5,350 nt of DNA from Gaiellales bacterium. GTDB taxonomy: Bacteria; Actinomycetota; Thermoleophilia; Gaiellales; F1-60-MAGs149. This document shows, one piece after another, positions 1 through 5,350 of the stretch. Each line of letters starts with the position of its first letter. Positions within the stretch are counted from its first letter, which is position 1. Made by a program: the position numbers and the translations under genes. The notes under the pieces were generated by a model. It was not told where the DNA came from. It saw nothing but the letters and a program-made list of their open reading frames with translations, and searched no databases. The stretch is taken from contig JAURLF010000080.1 in NCBI GenBank assembly GCA_030831375.1, forward strand, positions 1 through 5,350, in the 5' to 3' direction.

Positions 1-271
1 CATGCTCGAGTGTCTCGCCGAGACACTCTGGGAAGCGCAGCGCGCGAACCGTGCCCCCGACGAAGCCCTCTACCTCGAACGCCTGCGCCGCTGGTACCCG
101 CTGGGGCGGATCGGCGAGCCCGGTGACGTCGCCGAGGCGATCGCCTTCCTCGTCTCCGATCATGCCGCCTGGGTGACCGGAGCCACCCTCGCCGTCGACG
201 GCGGCCTGACGGCCGGCAACGGCGTGATGACCGACGAGCTCGTGGTCGAGTTCGGCGACGGCGAGCGGTGA
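1..271 (+). CDS. Short-chain dehydrogenase/reductase (SDR), C-terminal part
   Basis: This is the last 89 or so codons of an NAD(P)-dependent short-chain dehydrogenase/reductase, read from base 2 and cut by the left edge. Visible family signatures are a Gly-Arg-Ile-Gly-Glu-Pro-Gly-Asp-Val-Ala stretch, a Phe-Leu-Val-Ser-Asp helix end, and the closing Val-Thr-Gly-Ala-Thr-Leu-Ala-Val-Asp-Gly-Gly, which is typical of classical SDRs of about 250 residues. The Rossmann nucleotide-binding motif and the Tyr-x-x-x-Lys catalytic pair would lie upstream and cannot be checked. The Met at base 2 is probably internal, near the usual Pro-Gly...Thr-x-Met region before the substrate loop, and not the true start. 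The stop (TGA, 269-271) overlaps the GTG start of the next gene, so the two are probably co-transcribed and translationally coupled. The family assignment is strong, but the substrate cannot be deduced. Confidence 0.9.
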   Translation, partial: MLECLAETLWEAQRANRAPDEALYLERLRRWYPLGRIGEPGDVAEAIAFLVSDHAAWVTGATLAVDGGLTAGNGVMTDELVVEFGDGER

Positions 272-1860
272 GCGGCGCGCTCGTCCTGCGCGGTGGCCGC
301 GTCGTCGACGGCTCGGGTGCGCCCTGGGTGCGGGCCGACGTCCGCATCGAGGATGGCCTGATCGCCGCCGTCGGGCGGGTCGACGACACCGCCGCGGAGG
401 TCCTCGACGTCGAGGGTCTGGTCGTCTGCCCCGGGTTCATCGACATGCACACGCACTCGGACCTCGTGCCGCTCTACGACCGGGCGCACGCGTCGAAGGC
501 CCAGCAGGGCGTGACCCTCGAGGTGATCGGCCAGGACGGCCTCAGCCTCGCTCCCGCCACCGAGGCGGTCGAGCGCGAGCTCGCCGAGGCCCTCGCCGGC
601 TGGAACGGCGCCCCCGACCTCGCGCGCGGCTGGCGCACGGTGGCCGACTACCTCGCCCGCTTCGACGCGGGCGTCGCGACCAACGTGGCGTTCCTCGTCG
701 GACACGGCACGCTGCGGATGATCGCGATGGGCTCCGATGAGCGCGCGCCCACACCCGACGAGCTCGCCACGATGCAACGGCTCCTGCGCGAGGCGCTCGC
801 GGACGGCGCCTTCGGCCTCTCGGCCGGGCTCACCTACGCGCCGGGGATGTACGCCGCGGACGACGAGATCGTGGCTCTCTGCTCCGCGATGGCCGGCACA
901 GGCGCCTTCTACTGCCCGCACCACCGCTCGTACGGCCGGGGCGCGGTCGAGGCCTACGCCGCGGCGATCGCCTGCGCCGAAGCCGCGGGGGTGCCGATCC
1001 ACCTCGCGCACACCCACCTCGGCTTCACGGTCAACGCCGGCCGTGGCCCGGAGCTGATGGCGATCATCGACGGCGCCCGCGCGCGCGGCGTCGACGTCAC
1101 CTTCGACACCTACCCGTACCTGGCGGGCAACACCTACCTGCACAGCATCCTGCCGGGCTGGGCCTTCGAGGGCGGCACCGATGCCACCATCGCGCGGCTG
1201 CGCGACCCCGACCTGCGTGAGCGCCTGCGCGTCGAGCTCGAGGAGGAGGGCACGGACGGCTTCCACGGGGTGCCCGTCGACTGGTCGTGGATCGTGGTCG
1301 GCGGCACCGGCGACGGCGCCAACGCGTGGGCCGTCGGACGCTCGATCGCCGACCTCGCCGCCGAGCGCCGTGAGCGGCCCGTCGACCTCTTCTGCACCCT
1401 GGCCGCCGACGACCGCCTGATGGCCACGGCCCTCCACCACGTCGGCAACGAGGAGCACGTGCGCCTCTTCATGCGCCACCCCGCGCACACGGCCGGCAGC
1501 GACGGCATCCTCGTCGGCACCCGCCCCCATCCGCGCGGCTGGGGCACGATGCCCCGCTACCTCGCCCACTACGTGCGCGAGCTGGGCGTGCTCGGGCTCG
1601 AGGAGGCGATTCGCCACATGACCTCCGCCCCGGCCCAGCGGCTCGGGCTCTGGGACCGCGGCCTCGTGCGCCCGGGCATGGTCGCCGACCTCGTCGCCTT
1701 CGATCCCGACCGCATCCGGGACACCGCCACCTACGAGGAGCCGCGTCAGGCTCCCGAGGGCATCCCCCACGTCTGGGTGGCCGGCGAGGCCACCGTCCGC
1801 GACGGCGCGCGCACCGGGGCCGTGCCGGGGCGCGCCCTGCGCTCGCGCTTCGGGGCCTAG
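268..1860 (+). CDS. N-acyl-D-amino-acid deacylase (D-aminoacylase) family amidohydrolase
   Basis: This 530-residue cytoplasmic metal-dependent hydrolase is of the amidohydrolase superfamily, D-aminoacylase branch. Known members cleave N-acyl-D-amino acids to an acid and a D-amino acid. The N-terminal beta domain starts with Leu-Val-Leu-Arg-Gly-Gly-Arg-Val-Val-Asp-Gly (residues 5-15). The metal motif His-Thr-His is at 61-63 within Gly-Phe-Ile-Asp-Met-His-Thr-His-Ser-Asp. Later ligand candidates are His218 (Pro-His-His-Arg), His248 (Ala-His-Thr-His) and Asp412 (Ala-Gly-Ser-Asp-Gly). The C-terminal Gly-Leu-Val-Arg-Pro-Gly-Met-Val-Ala-Asp-Leu-Val-Ala-Phe-Asp is the standard closing motif of the family. 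At the position where characterised D-aminoacylases carry a metal-bridging Cys (Gly-Asn-Cys-Gly), this protein has Gly-Gln-Asp-Gly with Asp90, so the true substrate may differ. The GTG start at 268 is chosen because it gives the expected first beta strand and a four-base overlap with the SDR gene; no strong ribosome binding site is visible, which fits coupling. The family is near certain. The substrate is not known: dipeptidase-like or other N-acyl amide activity is possible. Confidence 0.9.
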   Translation: MSGALVLRGGRVVDGSGAPWVRADVRIEDGLIAAVGRVDDTAAEVLDVEGLVVCPGFIDMHTHSDLVPLYDRAHASKAQQGVTLEVIGQDGLSLAPATEAVERELAEALAGWNGAPDLARGWRTVADYLARFDAGVATNVAFLVGHGTLRMIAMGSDERAPTPDELATMQRLLREALADGAFGLSAGLTYAPGMYAADDEIVALCSAMAGTGAFYCPHHRSYGRGAVEAYAAAIACAEAAGVPIHLAHTHLGFTVNAGRGPELMAIIDGARARGVDVTFDTYPYLAGNTYLHSILPGWAFEGGTDATIARLRDPDLRERLRVELEEEGTDGFHGVPVDWSWIVVGGTGDGANAWAVGRSIADLAAERRERPVDLFCTLAADDRLMATALHHVGNEEHVRLFMRHPAHTAGSDGILVGTRPHPRGWGTMPRYLAHYVRELGVLGLEEAIRHMTSAPAQRLGLWDRGLVRPGMVADLVAFDPDRIRDTATYEEPRQAPEGIPHVWVAGEATVRDGARTGAVPGRALRSRFGA

Positions 1861-1863
1861 GCC
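1854..1863. repeat. 10-bp perfect palindrome at convergent stop codons
   Basis: GGCCTAGGCC reads the same on both strands and is centred on the shared CTAG where the amidohydrolase (plus) and the unknown 401-residue gene (minus) both stop. Each gene therefore ends with an identical GCC-TAG (Ala-stop). There is no loop and no T-run, so it is not a convincing intrinsic terminator as it stands. Its symmetry may simply follow from two genes ending in the same codon pair. Confidence 0.6.
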
Positions 1864-3062
1864 AGCGCCGCCGCGATCCGGTCCAGGACCGGCAGCGGCA
1901 TCAGGCCGTAGTGGTAGAGGTCGAAGCGCCGGCAGCCGGCCTCCCGGGCGAGGGCGACCTTGGCGCGCAGGTCGTCCACCCCGTCGCAGTCCGGGCCGAA
2001 CGGGCGCACGATCGCGGCCAGCTCCCCATCGCCGATCGCCGCGCGGTACGCCCCGAGGTCGAGCGCGACCCGGTCCGGATCACGCGCGTAGGCGATCGCC
2101 TCCACGGTGCAGTGGGGCGCGAGGGCGTTGACGTCGAGGCCGAACCGCCACCCGAAGTCCACCGCGGGCCCGCCCGTCGGTCGGCCATCCGCGTAGCCCT
2201 TCGCCGCGCCCGAGGAGTCGAGCACGGTGAGGACGCCGCCCTCCTCCCGGCAGGCCTCAGCGACCTCGGCGACGAGCGACGTGACCGCCGACTCCCGCGC
2301 GTCCAGGAGCGCGCCGAGCTCGCCGTCGAGCAGCGTTGCGGCCTGCTCGCGGGTCTCGGCGTCCCCCGCGAGGGGCTCGCCACGGTCGAGCATGCCCTGC
2401 AGCAGGGCGCGAATGCCGTCCCGCAGCGCGGGTCCGTCGGCCCCGGCGGCGCTCGCGCCGGCCACGCAGTCGTCGCACAGGCAGAGGCCGAGCAGGAAGC
2501 GACCCACGGACCCTGGCTCGAGCAGGAAGCGCTCGTGGTGCACGCCGTGCTCGAGTCCGTGGTGGTGCAGGGACTCCGCCAGCACCTCCCCCATCCCGGC
2601 GCGCACGATCGCGCGGGCCAGGGCGACGGCGTAGGCGCGGGCGGCGGGCCGGCTCGGGCAGAGCTGCTCCGGCAGGGGATCGCCGAAGGCCGTCAGGTGC
2701 GCGCCCGGGCCGGGCTCCGCGCCGTCGACGTGCATGAAGACCGCCCAGCCGTCGACCGTCGCGCCGCGGGCGCCCGCCTGCTCGACCAGCTCCGCCACCG
2801 CCGCCTCGGTCAGCGCGTCGCCCGCGCGGTCGGGCTGCACGGGGCACCCGTCCCAGACGGCCGCGTCGCGGGCGATCCACAGCCCCGCCGGGAACGCGCG
2901 CAGGCGGGGGCCGCGGGCGTGCGGGAGCAGGTCACGGGCCGCGTGGTACGACGCGGCGATCGCGAGCCCGTCGACCCCGGCGCGGCCGAGCGCGTCGTCG
3001 AGGACCGCGGCCGGGCCGGCGTCCGCGACGTCGACGGCCGAGCAGAAGAGGGCGCTGCGCAC
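1857..3062 (-). CDS. Conserved-looking protein of unknown function, His/Cys-rich, possibly TIM-barrel
   Basis: I cannot assign a function to this 401-residue soluble protein; no signal peptide or membrane segment is seen. Its N-terminus (Arg-Ser-Ala-Leu-Phe-Cys-Ser-Ala-Val-Asp) looks like a first beta strand. It is followed near 38-41 by Ala-Ser-Tyr-His and near 47-48 by Pro-His. The alternation of hydrophobic strands and Ala-rich helices, with a late strand at 379-388 (Arg-Phe-Asp-Leu-Tyr-His-Tyr-Gly-Leu-Met), would fit a TIM barrel of the kind seen in uncharacterised glycoside-hydrolase-like proteins; this is inference. Most striking is residues 163-199: Glu-Ser-Leu-His-His-His, Glu171-His172, His175-His176-Glu177-Arg178, then Cys194-x-Cys196-x-x-Cys199, a likely metal site or structural cluster. 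It is the last gene of the minus-strand unit, starting at GTG six bases after the isomerase stop and in the same frame, with no clear Shine-Dalgarno, so translational re-initiation is likely. Its TAG stop overlaps that of the converging amidohydrolase gene. A role with the isomerase is suggested by position only. Confidence 0.85.
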   Translation of the reverse strand: MRSALFCSAVDVADAGPAAVLDDALGRAGVDGLAIAASYHAARDLLPHARGPRLRAFPAGLWIARDAAVWDGCPVQPDRAGDALTEAAVAELVEQAGARGATVDGWAVFMHVDGAEPGPGAHLTAFGDPLPEQLCPSRPAARAYAVALARAIVRAGMGEVLAESLHHHGLEHGVHHERFLLEPGSVGRFLLGLCLCDDCVAGASAAGADGPALRDGIRALLQGMLDRGEPLAGDAETREQAATLLDGELGALLDARESAVTSLVAEVAEACREEGGVLTVLDSSGAAKGYADGRPTGGPAVDFGWRFGLDVNALAPHCTVEAIAYARDPDRVALDLGAYRAAIGDGELAAIVRPFGPDCDGVDDLRAKVALAREAGCRRFDLYHYGLMPLPVLDRIAAALA

Positions 3063-3068
3063 CCCGGC

Positions 3069-3872
3069 CTAGAGGACGATGCCGTCCCAGTAGGCCTTGG
3101 CGCGCCGCGCCTCCGCGATGCACGCCTCGTACGGCGGCCACTGGTAGTCGGTGAACTCGATCTCCATCGAGACCGGGCCGTCGTAGCCCGCGGCGTCGAG
3201 GGTGCGCAGGATGCGCGGGATGTCGATGTCGCCGTCGCCAAGCGGCGGGAAGTCCGCCACGCCCTTGCCGCCGCGCTTGTCCTTGAGGTGGACGTGCCCG
3301 AGGTACGGCAGCGCCAGCTCGATGTCCTCCTCCGGGACCGCCTCCGTGTAGTAGATGACGTTGCCCGGGTCGTAGTTGATGCCGACCCAGGGGTTGTCGA
3401 TCCGCCTGAGGATGTCGATGCCGACCTTAGCGGTGGGCAGCAGGTTGGAGTCGGTCTCGATGCAGAGGCGGATGCCCGCCGCCTCGGCCTCCTCGGCGAC
3501 CGCGTTGACGTTGCGGACGAAGGCGTCGATCTGCTCCTCGGTCTCCGCGTCGCCCGTGAAGGTGTTGAGCACGGTGATGCCCAGCTCCCGACCGGCGCGC
3601 AGCACGTTCGTGAGGCGCTCGCGGCCGATGTCGAGATGGAGCGGCGCGTGGCCGCTCATCGACACGCAGGTCAGGCCGTGCTGGTCGAGCAGCCGCTGGC
3701 AGCGGGCGACCTCGGCCGGGCCGAGGTTGTCCGGGTCGAGGTGCTCGAGGAAGTCCTTGACGGCTCCGATCTCCACGTTCTCGAAGCCGGCGTCGGCGAG
3801 CCCGGCGAGCGCCTGCTCGAGCGTGTAGGGCAGGAAGATGATGGACGAGCCGGTCTGGGTCCAAGCGGGCAT
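3069..3872 (-). CDS. Sugar phosphate isomerase/epimerase, xylose isomerase-like TIM barrel
   Basis: This 267-residue single-domain cytoplasmic protein is of the xylose isomerase-like / AP endonuclease 2 TIM-barrel superfamily. Members include ketose 3-epimerases, hydroxypyruvate isomerase and inositol-pathway enzymes. The expected divalent-metal ligands are in place: Glu139 (Cys-Ile-Glu-Thr-Asp), Asp168 (Asn-Tyr-Asp-Pro-Gly-Asn), a His in His193-Val-His195-Leu-Lys-Asp, and Glu237 in Ser-Met-Glu-Ile-Glu. The N-terminal helix region Leu-Ala-Asp-Ala-Gly-Phe-Glu-Asn-Val-Glu-Ile-Gly (25-36) is also typical, and the length is normal for the family. The ATG start is fixed by a perfect AGGAGG six bases upstream. 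The gene follows the M20 gene by 10 bases and precedes the unknown 401-residue gene by 6, so all three are probably one transcript. These enzymes usually interconvert ketose epimers or aldose/ketose pairs by proton transfer at the metal centre. The substrate here cannot be told from sequence. The family is firm; a dehydratase (IolE-like) role is a less likely alternative. Confidence 0.92.
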   Translation of the reverse strand: MPAWTQTGSSIIFLPYTLEQALAGLADAGFENVEIGAVKDFLEHLDPDNLGPAEVARCQRLLDQHGLTCVSMSGHAPLHLDIGRERLTNVLRAGRELGITVLNTFTGDAETEEQIDAFVRNVNAVAEEAEAAGIRLCIETDSNLLPTAKVGIDILRRIDNPWVGINYDPGNVIYYTEAVPEEDIELALPYLGHVHLKDKRGGKGVADFPPLGDGDIDIPRILRTLDAAGYDGPVSMEIEFTDYQWPPYEACIAEARRAKAYWDGIVL

Positions 3873-3878
3873 GTCGCG

Positions 3879-3884
3879 CCTCCT
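3879..3884 (-). promoter_or_regulatory. Ribosome binding site of the isomerase gene, overlapping upstream stop
   Basis: A full AGGAGG on the minus strand lies six bases before the ATG at 3872. Its first two bases (AG) are also the last two of the M20 gene's TAG stop, read as TAGGAGG. This fixes the isomerase start and indicates that ribosomes finishing the M20 gene end on the next gene's binding site, a typical coupled operon junction. Confidence 0.85.
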
Positions 3885-5205
3885 AGTCGTCGGTGCCGCA
3901 CCAGTCGAGGACGGCGAGGGCGAGTGCCTTCGCCGACAGGGTGAGCTCGTCCACGAGAACGTGCTCGTCGATGCCGTGGGCGATCCGCAGTTCGCCCGGG
4001 CCGTAGACGATCGCCGGAATGCCCTCCGCCTGGTAGAACGTCGCGTCGCAGGCGGCGCCGAAGTTCGACGGGTGGTCGGGCGTCGGGTCCGGCTGGCGCG
4101 TGCCGCTCGCCTGCGCGTGCGCGGCGACCATGGCCTGCGTGATCGGGGCGTCCCACGGCTGCTCGTAGCCGGGCCACGAGAGGTGGAAGGTGACCTCCGG
4201 CGGGTGCTCGCGCAGCCAGGGGTCGAGCTGGGCCGCGTGGTGCACCTGGTCGCGGATCGACTGCTGGATCTCCGCCGGGTCGATCCCGGGGCTGTGCCAG
4301 GCGACGTACTCGATCCGGCCGCGGTCGGCGAGCGATGCGGGGAACGGCATCCCCGCGTCCGCGTGCAGGACGTTGGGCCCGATCGTGAACCATCCGTGCG
4401 GGAAGCCCGGGTGGTTCATGTCCACCGCCCACTGCCGCTCGAGCTCCTGCAGCGCCGCGAGCAGCGGGATGATCCGCTCCACCGCGTTGACCCCGATCGA
4501 GGCGCCGGGGCCACCCGGCCGCAGCGCGAGCGGACGGTTGCCGCTGTGGGTCGCCTTGCCGACGATCGCCACCGTGAACACGAGCGCGCTGGGCGCGACC
4601 GAGTTCACGCTGAGCGGCAGCGGGATCGACGACGGCTCCGTCACGATCGCCGCGTCGGTGCGATGCCCGGCGGCGATCACCGCGCCGGTGCCGAGCCCGT
4701 GCTCCATCATCTCCTCGCCGATCACGGAGTGCAGCTGCAGGTCGCCGCGCAGGCGCACGCCGCAGTCCTCGAGCGCCTGCGCGACCGTCCACATCGCGGC
4801 GCCGGATCCCTTCATATCGGTCGAGCCGATGCCGTACAGGCGGCCGTCGACGATCTGCGGATCCCACGGGTCGCCCGTCACCCAAGCCGACGGCTCCACC
4901 GGCGAGACGGTATCGACGTGGCCGTTGAGGGCGAGTGAGCGGCCGCCGCCCGAGCCCCGCCGCGTGCCGACCAGGTTGGAGCGCTCGGGATCGGCCGCCA
5001 CCCGCGTGGTCTCGAGCCCGGCGGCCCGATAGCGCTCCTCGAGCAGGTCGTTGACGCGCGTCTCGCCGCCGATCACCTCGGCGCGGTCGATGCCGGGCAG
5101 CGTCGGGTTGCGCGAGTCGATCCGCACCATCTCCCGTGTCAGCTCGACCGTCTGGTCGGCCAGCTCCTCGATCCGACGCAGGACCGCCGTCCGGCTCTCC
5201 TCCAC
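3883..5205 (-). CDS. M20 family metallopeptidase / ArgE-DapE-type deacylase
   Basis: This 440-residue di-zinc hydrolase is of peptidase family M20, the group that includes acetylornithine deacetylase, succinyl-diaminopimelate desuccinylase and carboxypeptidases. It removes an acyl group or residue from an amide in the cytoplasm. Numbering from the chosen GTG, visible sites are His96 and Asp98 (Gly-His-Val-Asp-Thr), bridging Asp130 (Ser-Thr-Asp-Met-Lys-Gly), the Glu164-Glu165 pair (catalytic base and ligand, in Gly-Glu-Glu), Glu190 (Val-Thr-Glu-Pro) and a C-terminal His410 (Ala-His-Gly-Ile-Asp-Glu). All metal ligands appear present. The dimerisation domain carries the Gly-Lys-Ala-Thr-His-Ser-Gly motif near 216-222. 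A longer reading to an ATG at 5322 would run into the preceding argS tail and adds an unlikely Arg-rich leader. The GTG at 5205 has a strong AGGAGGAGG directly upstream and starts just before the first helix, so it is preferred. It is first of the three-gene minus-strand unit, 73 bases after argS. The exact substrate is unknown; it is somewhat longer than typical DapE. Confidence 0.9.
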   Translation of the reverse strand: MEESRTAVLRRIEELADQTVELTREMVRIDSRNPTLPGIDRAEVIGGETRVNDLLEERYRAAGLETTRVAADPERSNLVGTRRGSGGGRSLALNGHVDTVSPVEPSAWVTGDPWDPQIVDGRLYGIGSTDMKGSGAAMWTVAQALEDCGVRLRGDLQLHSVIGEEMMEHGLGTGAVIAAGHRTDAAIVTEPSSIPLPLSVNSVAPSALVFTVAIVGKATHSGNRPLALRPGGPGASIGVNAVERIIPLLAALQELERQWAVDMNHPGFPHGWFTIGPNVLHADAGMPFPASLADRGRIEYVAWHSPGIDPAEIQQSIRDQVHHAAQLDPWLREHPPEVTFHLSWPGYEQPWDAPITQAMVAAHAQASGTRQPDPTPDHPSNFGAACDATFYQAEGIPAIVYGPGELRIAHGIDEHVLVDELTLSAKALALAVLDWCGTDD

Positions 5206-5210
5206 GTGCT

Positions 5211-5219
5211 CCTCCTCCT
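5211..5219 (-). promoter_or_regulatory. Ribosome binding site deciding the M20 start
   Basis: AGGAGGAGG on the minus strand ends five bases before the GTG at 5205. No comparable purine-rich site precedes the in-frame ATGs at 5238 or 5322, so this site supports the GTG as the start and gives a protein of 440 residues. Confidence 0.8.
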
Positions 5220-5278
5220 GCCGCACCTGTCGGAGCATCGTAATCCAGCCCGCGCGTCCGGGGAAGCGCCGACGGCGT

Positions 5279-5350
5279 CTACATGCGTTCGGGCGCGGAC
5301 ACCCCGACGAGGTCGAGCGCACGCCGCAGCGCGTCGGCCGTGGCGCGCAC
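5279..5350 (-). CDS. argS: Probable arginyl-tRNA synthetase, C-terminal end
   Basis: The minus-strand frame open to the right edge ends at a TAG (5281-5279) and gives 23 residues finishing in Leu-Asp-Leu-Val-Gly-Val-Ser-Ala-Pro-Glu-Arg-Met. Class I arginyl-tRNA synthetases very often end in a helix followed by Leu-Gly-Val-x-Ala-Pro-Glu-Arg-Met, the tip of the anticodon-binding helical domain, so the match is distinctive despite its shortness. The preceding Arg-Ala-Thr-Ala-Asp-Ala-Leu-Arg-Arg-Ala-Leu helix agrees with that domain. The enzyme charges tRNA-Arg with arginine in the cytoplasm. The catalytic core (HIGH motif and the rest) lies outside the window. It is followed after 73 bases by the M20 gene on the same strand; whether they share a transcript is unclear, since I see no convincing terminator between them. 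Confidence 0.75.
   Translation of the reverse strand: MRATADALRRALDLVGVSAPERM

Noticed and set aside
160..1770. Long minus-strand open frame (536 codons) opposite the amidohydrolase gene
   Set aside because: It is low-complexity Val/Gly/Ala/Arg/Asp-rich with no recognisable motifs, and lies fully antisense to a gene with all its family motifs. Long antisense frames are expected from the GC-rich codon pattern.
2489..2531. 13-bp direct repeat (CGAGCAGGAAGCG), two copies 30 bases apart
   Set aside because: It lies inside the unknown gene in the same codon phase and encodes Arg-Phe-Leu-Leu twice (residues 178-181 and 188-191). It is most likely chance codon reuse and not a mobile or regulatory repeat.
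1911..3944. Long plus-strand open frame (677 codons) opposite the isomerase and the unknown gene
   Set aside because: It spans two good genes and their junction on the other strand, has an Arg/Val/Asp/Gly-biased composition and shows no domain. It is a shadow of the GC-rich codons.
3838..4938. Plus-strand open frame opposite the M20 gene
   Set aside because: The opposite strand carries all M20 metal ligands. This frame is Arg/Val/Asp-rich without any motif.
5237..5242. Possible -10 element (TACGAT, minus strand) between argS and the M20 gene
   Set aside because: It matches four of six consensus bases, but there is no acceptable -35 at the right distance. It could be a promoter for the three-gene unit, but sequence alone does not support it.
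5264..5280. Possible terminator hairpin just after the argS stop
   Set aside because: Only a four-base CGCC/GGCG stem with a three-base loop and no T-run is present, too weak to call.
5206..5322. N-terminal extension of the M20 protein to an ATG at 5322
   Set aside because: It would overlap the argS tail, adds an Arg-rich leader not expected in M20 enzymes, and lacks a ribosome binding site, whereas the GTG at 5205 has a strong one.

Overview
The window is very GC-rich, with codons ending almost always in G or C. It looks like a chromosomal segment of a high-GC actinobacterium or a similar lineage. I cannot name the genus from the sequence. The protein families suggest catabolism of an N-acylated amino acid, peptide or amino-sugar-like compound, next to a housekeeping gene. 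There are no tRNA or rRNA genes, insertion sequences, CRISPR arrays or long repeats, and coding density is close to total.

Left, plus strand (1-1860): the C-terminal part of a short-chain dehydrogenase/reductase runs in from outside the window. A four-base stop/start overlap (GTGA) links it to a 530-residue metal-dependent amidohydrolase of the N-acyl-D-amino-acid deacylase type.

Right, minus strand (5205 down to 1857): a tight three-gene unit runs toward the first pair. In transcription order it is an M20 metallopeptidase/deacylase (ArgE/DapE type), a TIM-barrel sugar phosphate isomerase/epimerase, and a 401-residue protein of unknown function with a conspicuous His/Cys-rich segment. The spacers are 10 and 6 bases. 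The two converging units share a single CTAG, so their stop codons overlap on opposite strands. At the right edge, on the minus strand, the last 23 codons of what appears to be arginyl-tRNA synthetase (argS) lie 73 bases upstream of the M20 gene.

How the genes may work together (inference): two hydrolases able to cleave amide bonds (D-aminoacylase type and M20 type) would release an amine or amino acid and an acyl or sugar part. The isomerase/epimerase and the dehydrogenase could then process a polyol, sugar or hydroxy-acid part. No transporter or regulator lies inside the window, so the substrate remains open. The most interesting items are the unknown 401-residue protein with its candidate metal site, the Asp in place of the usual metal-bridging Cys in the D-aminoacylase-like enzyme, and the compact gene junctions, where five of six stop codons are TAG.
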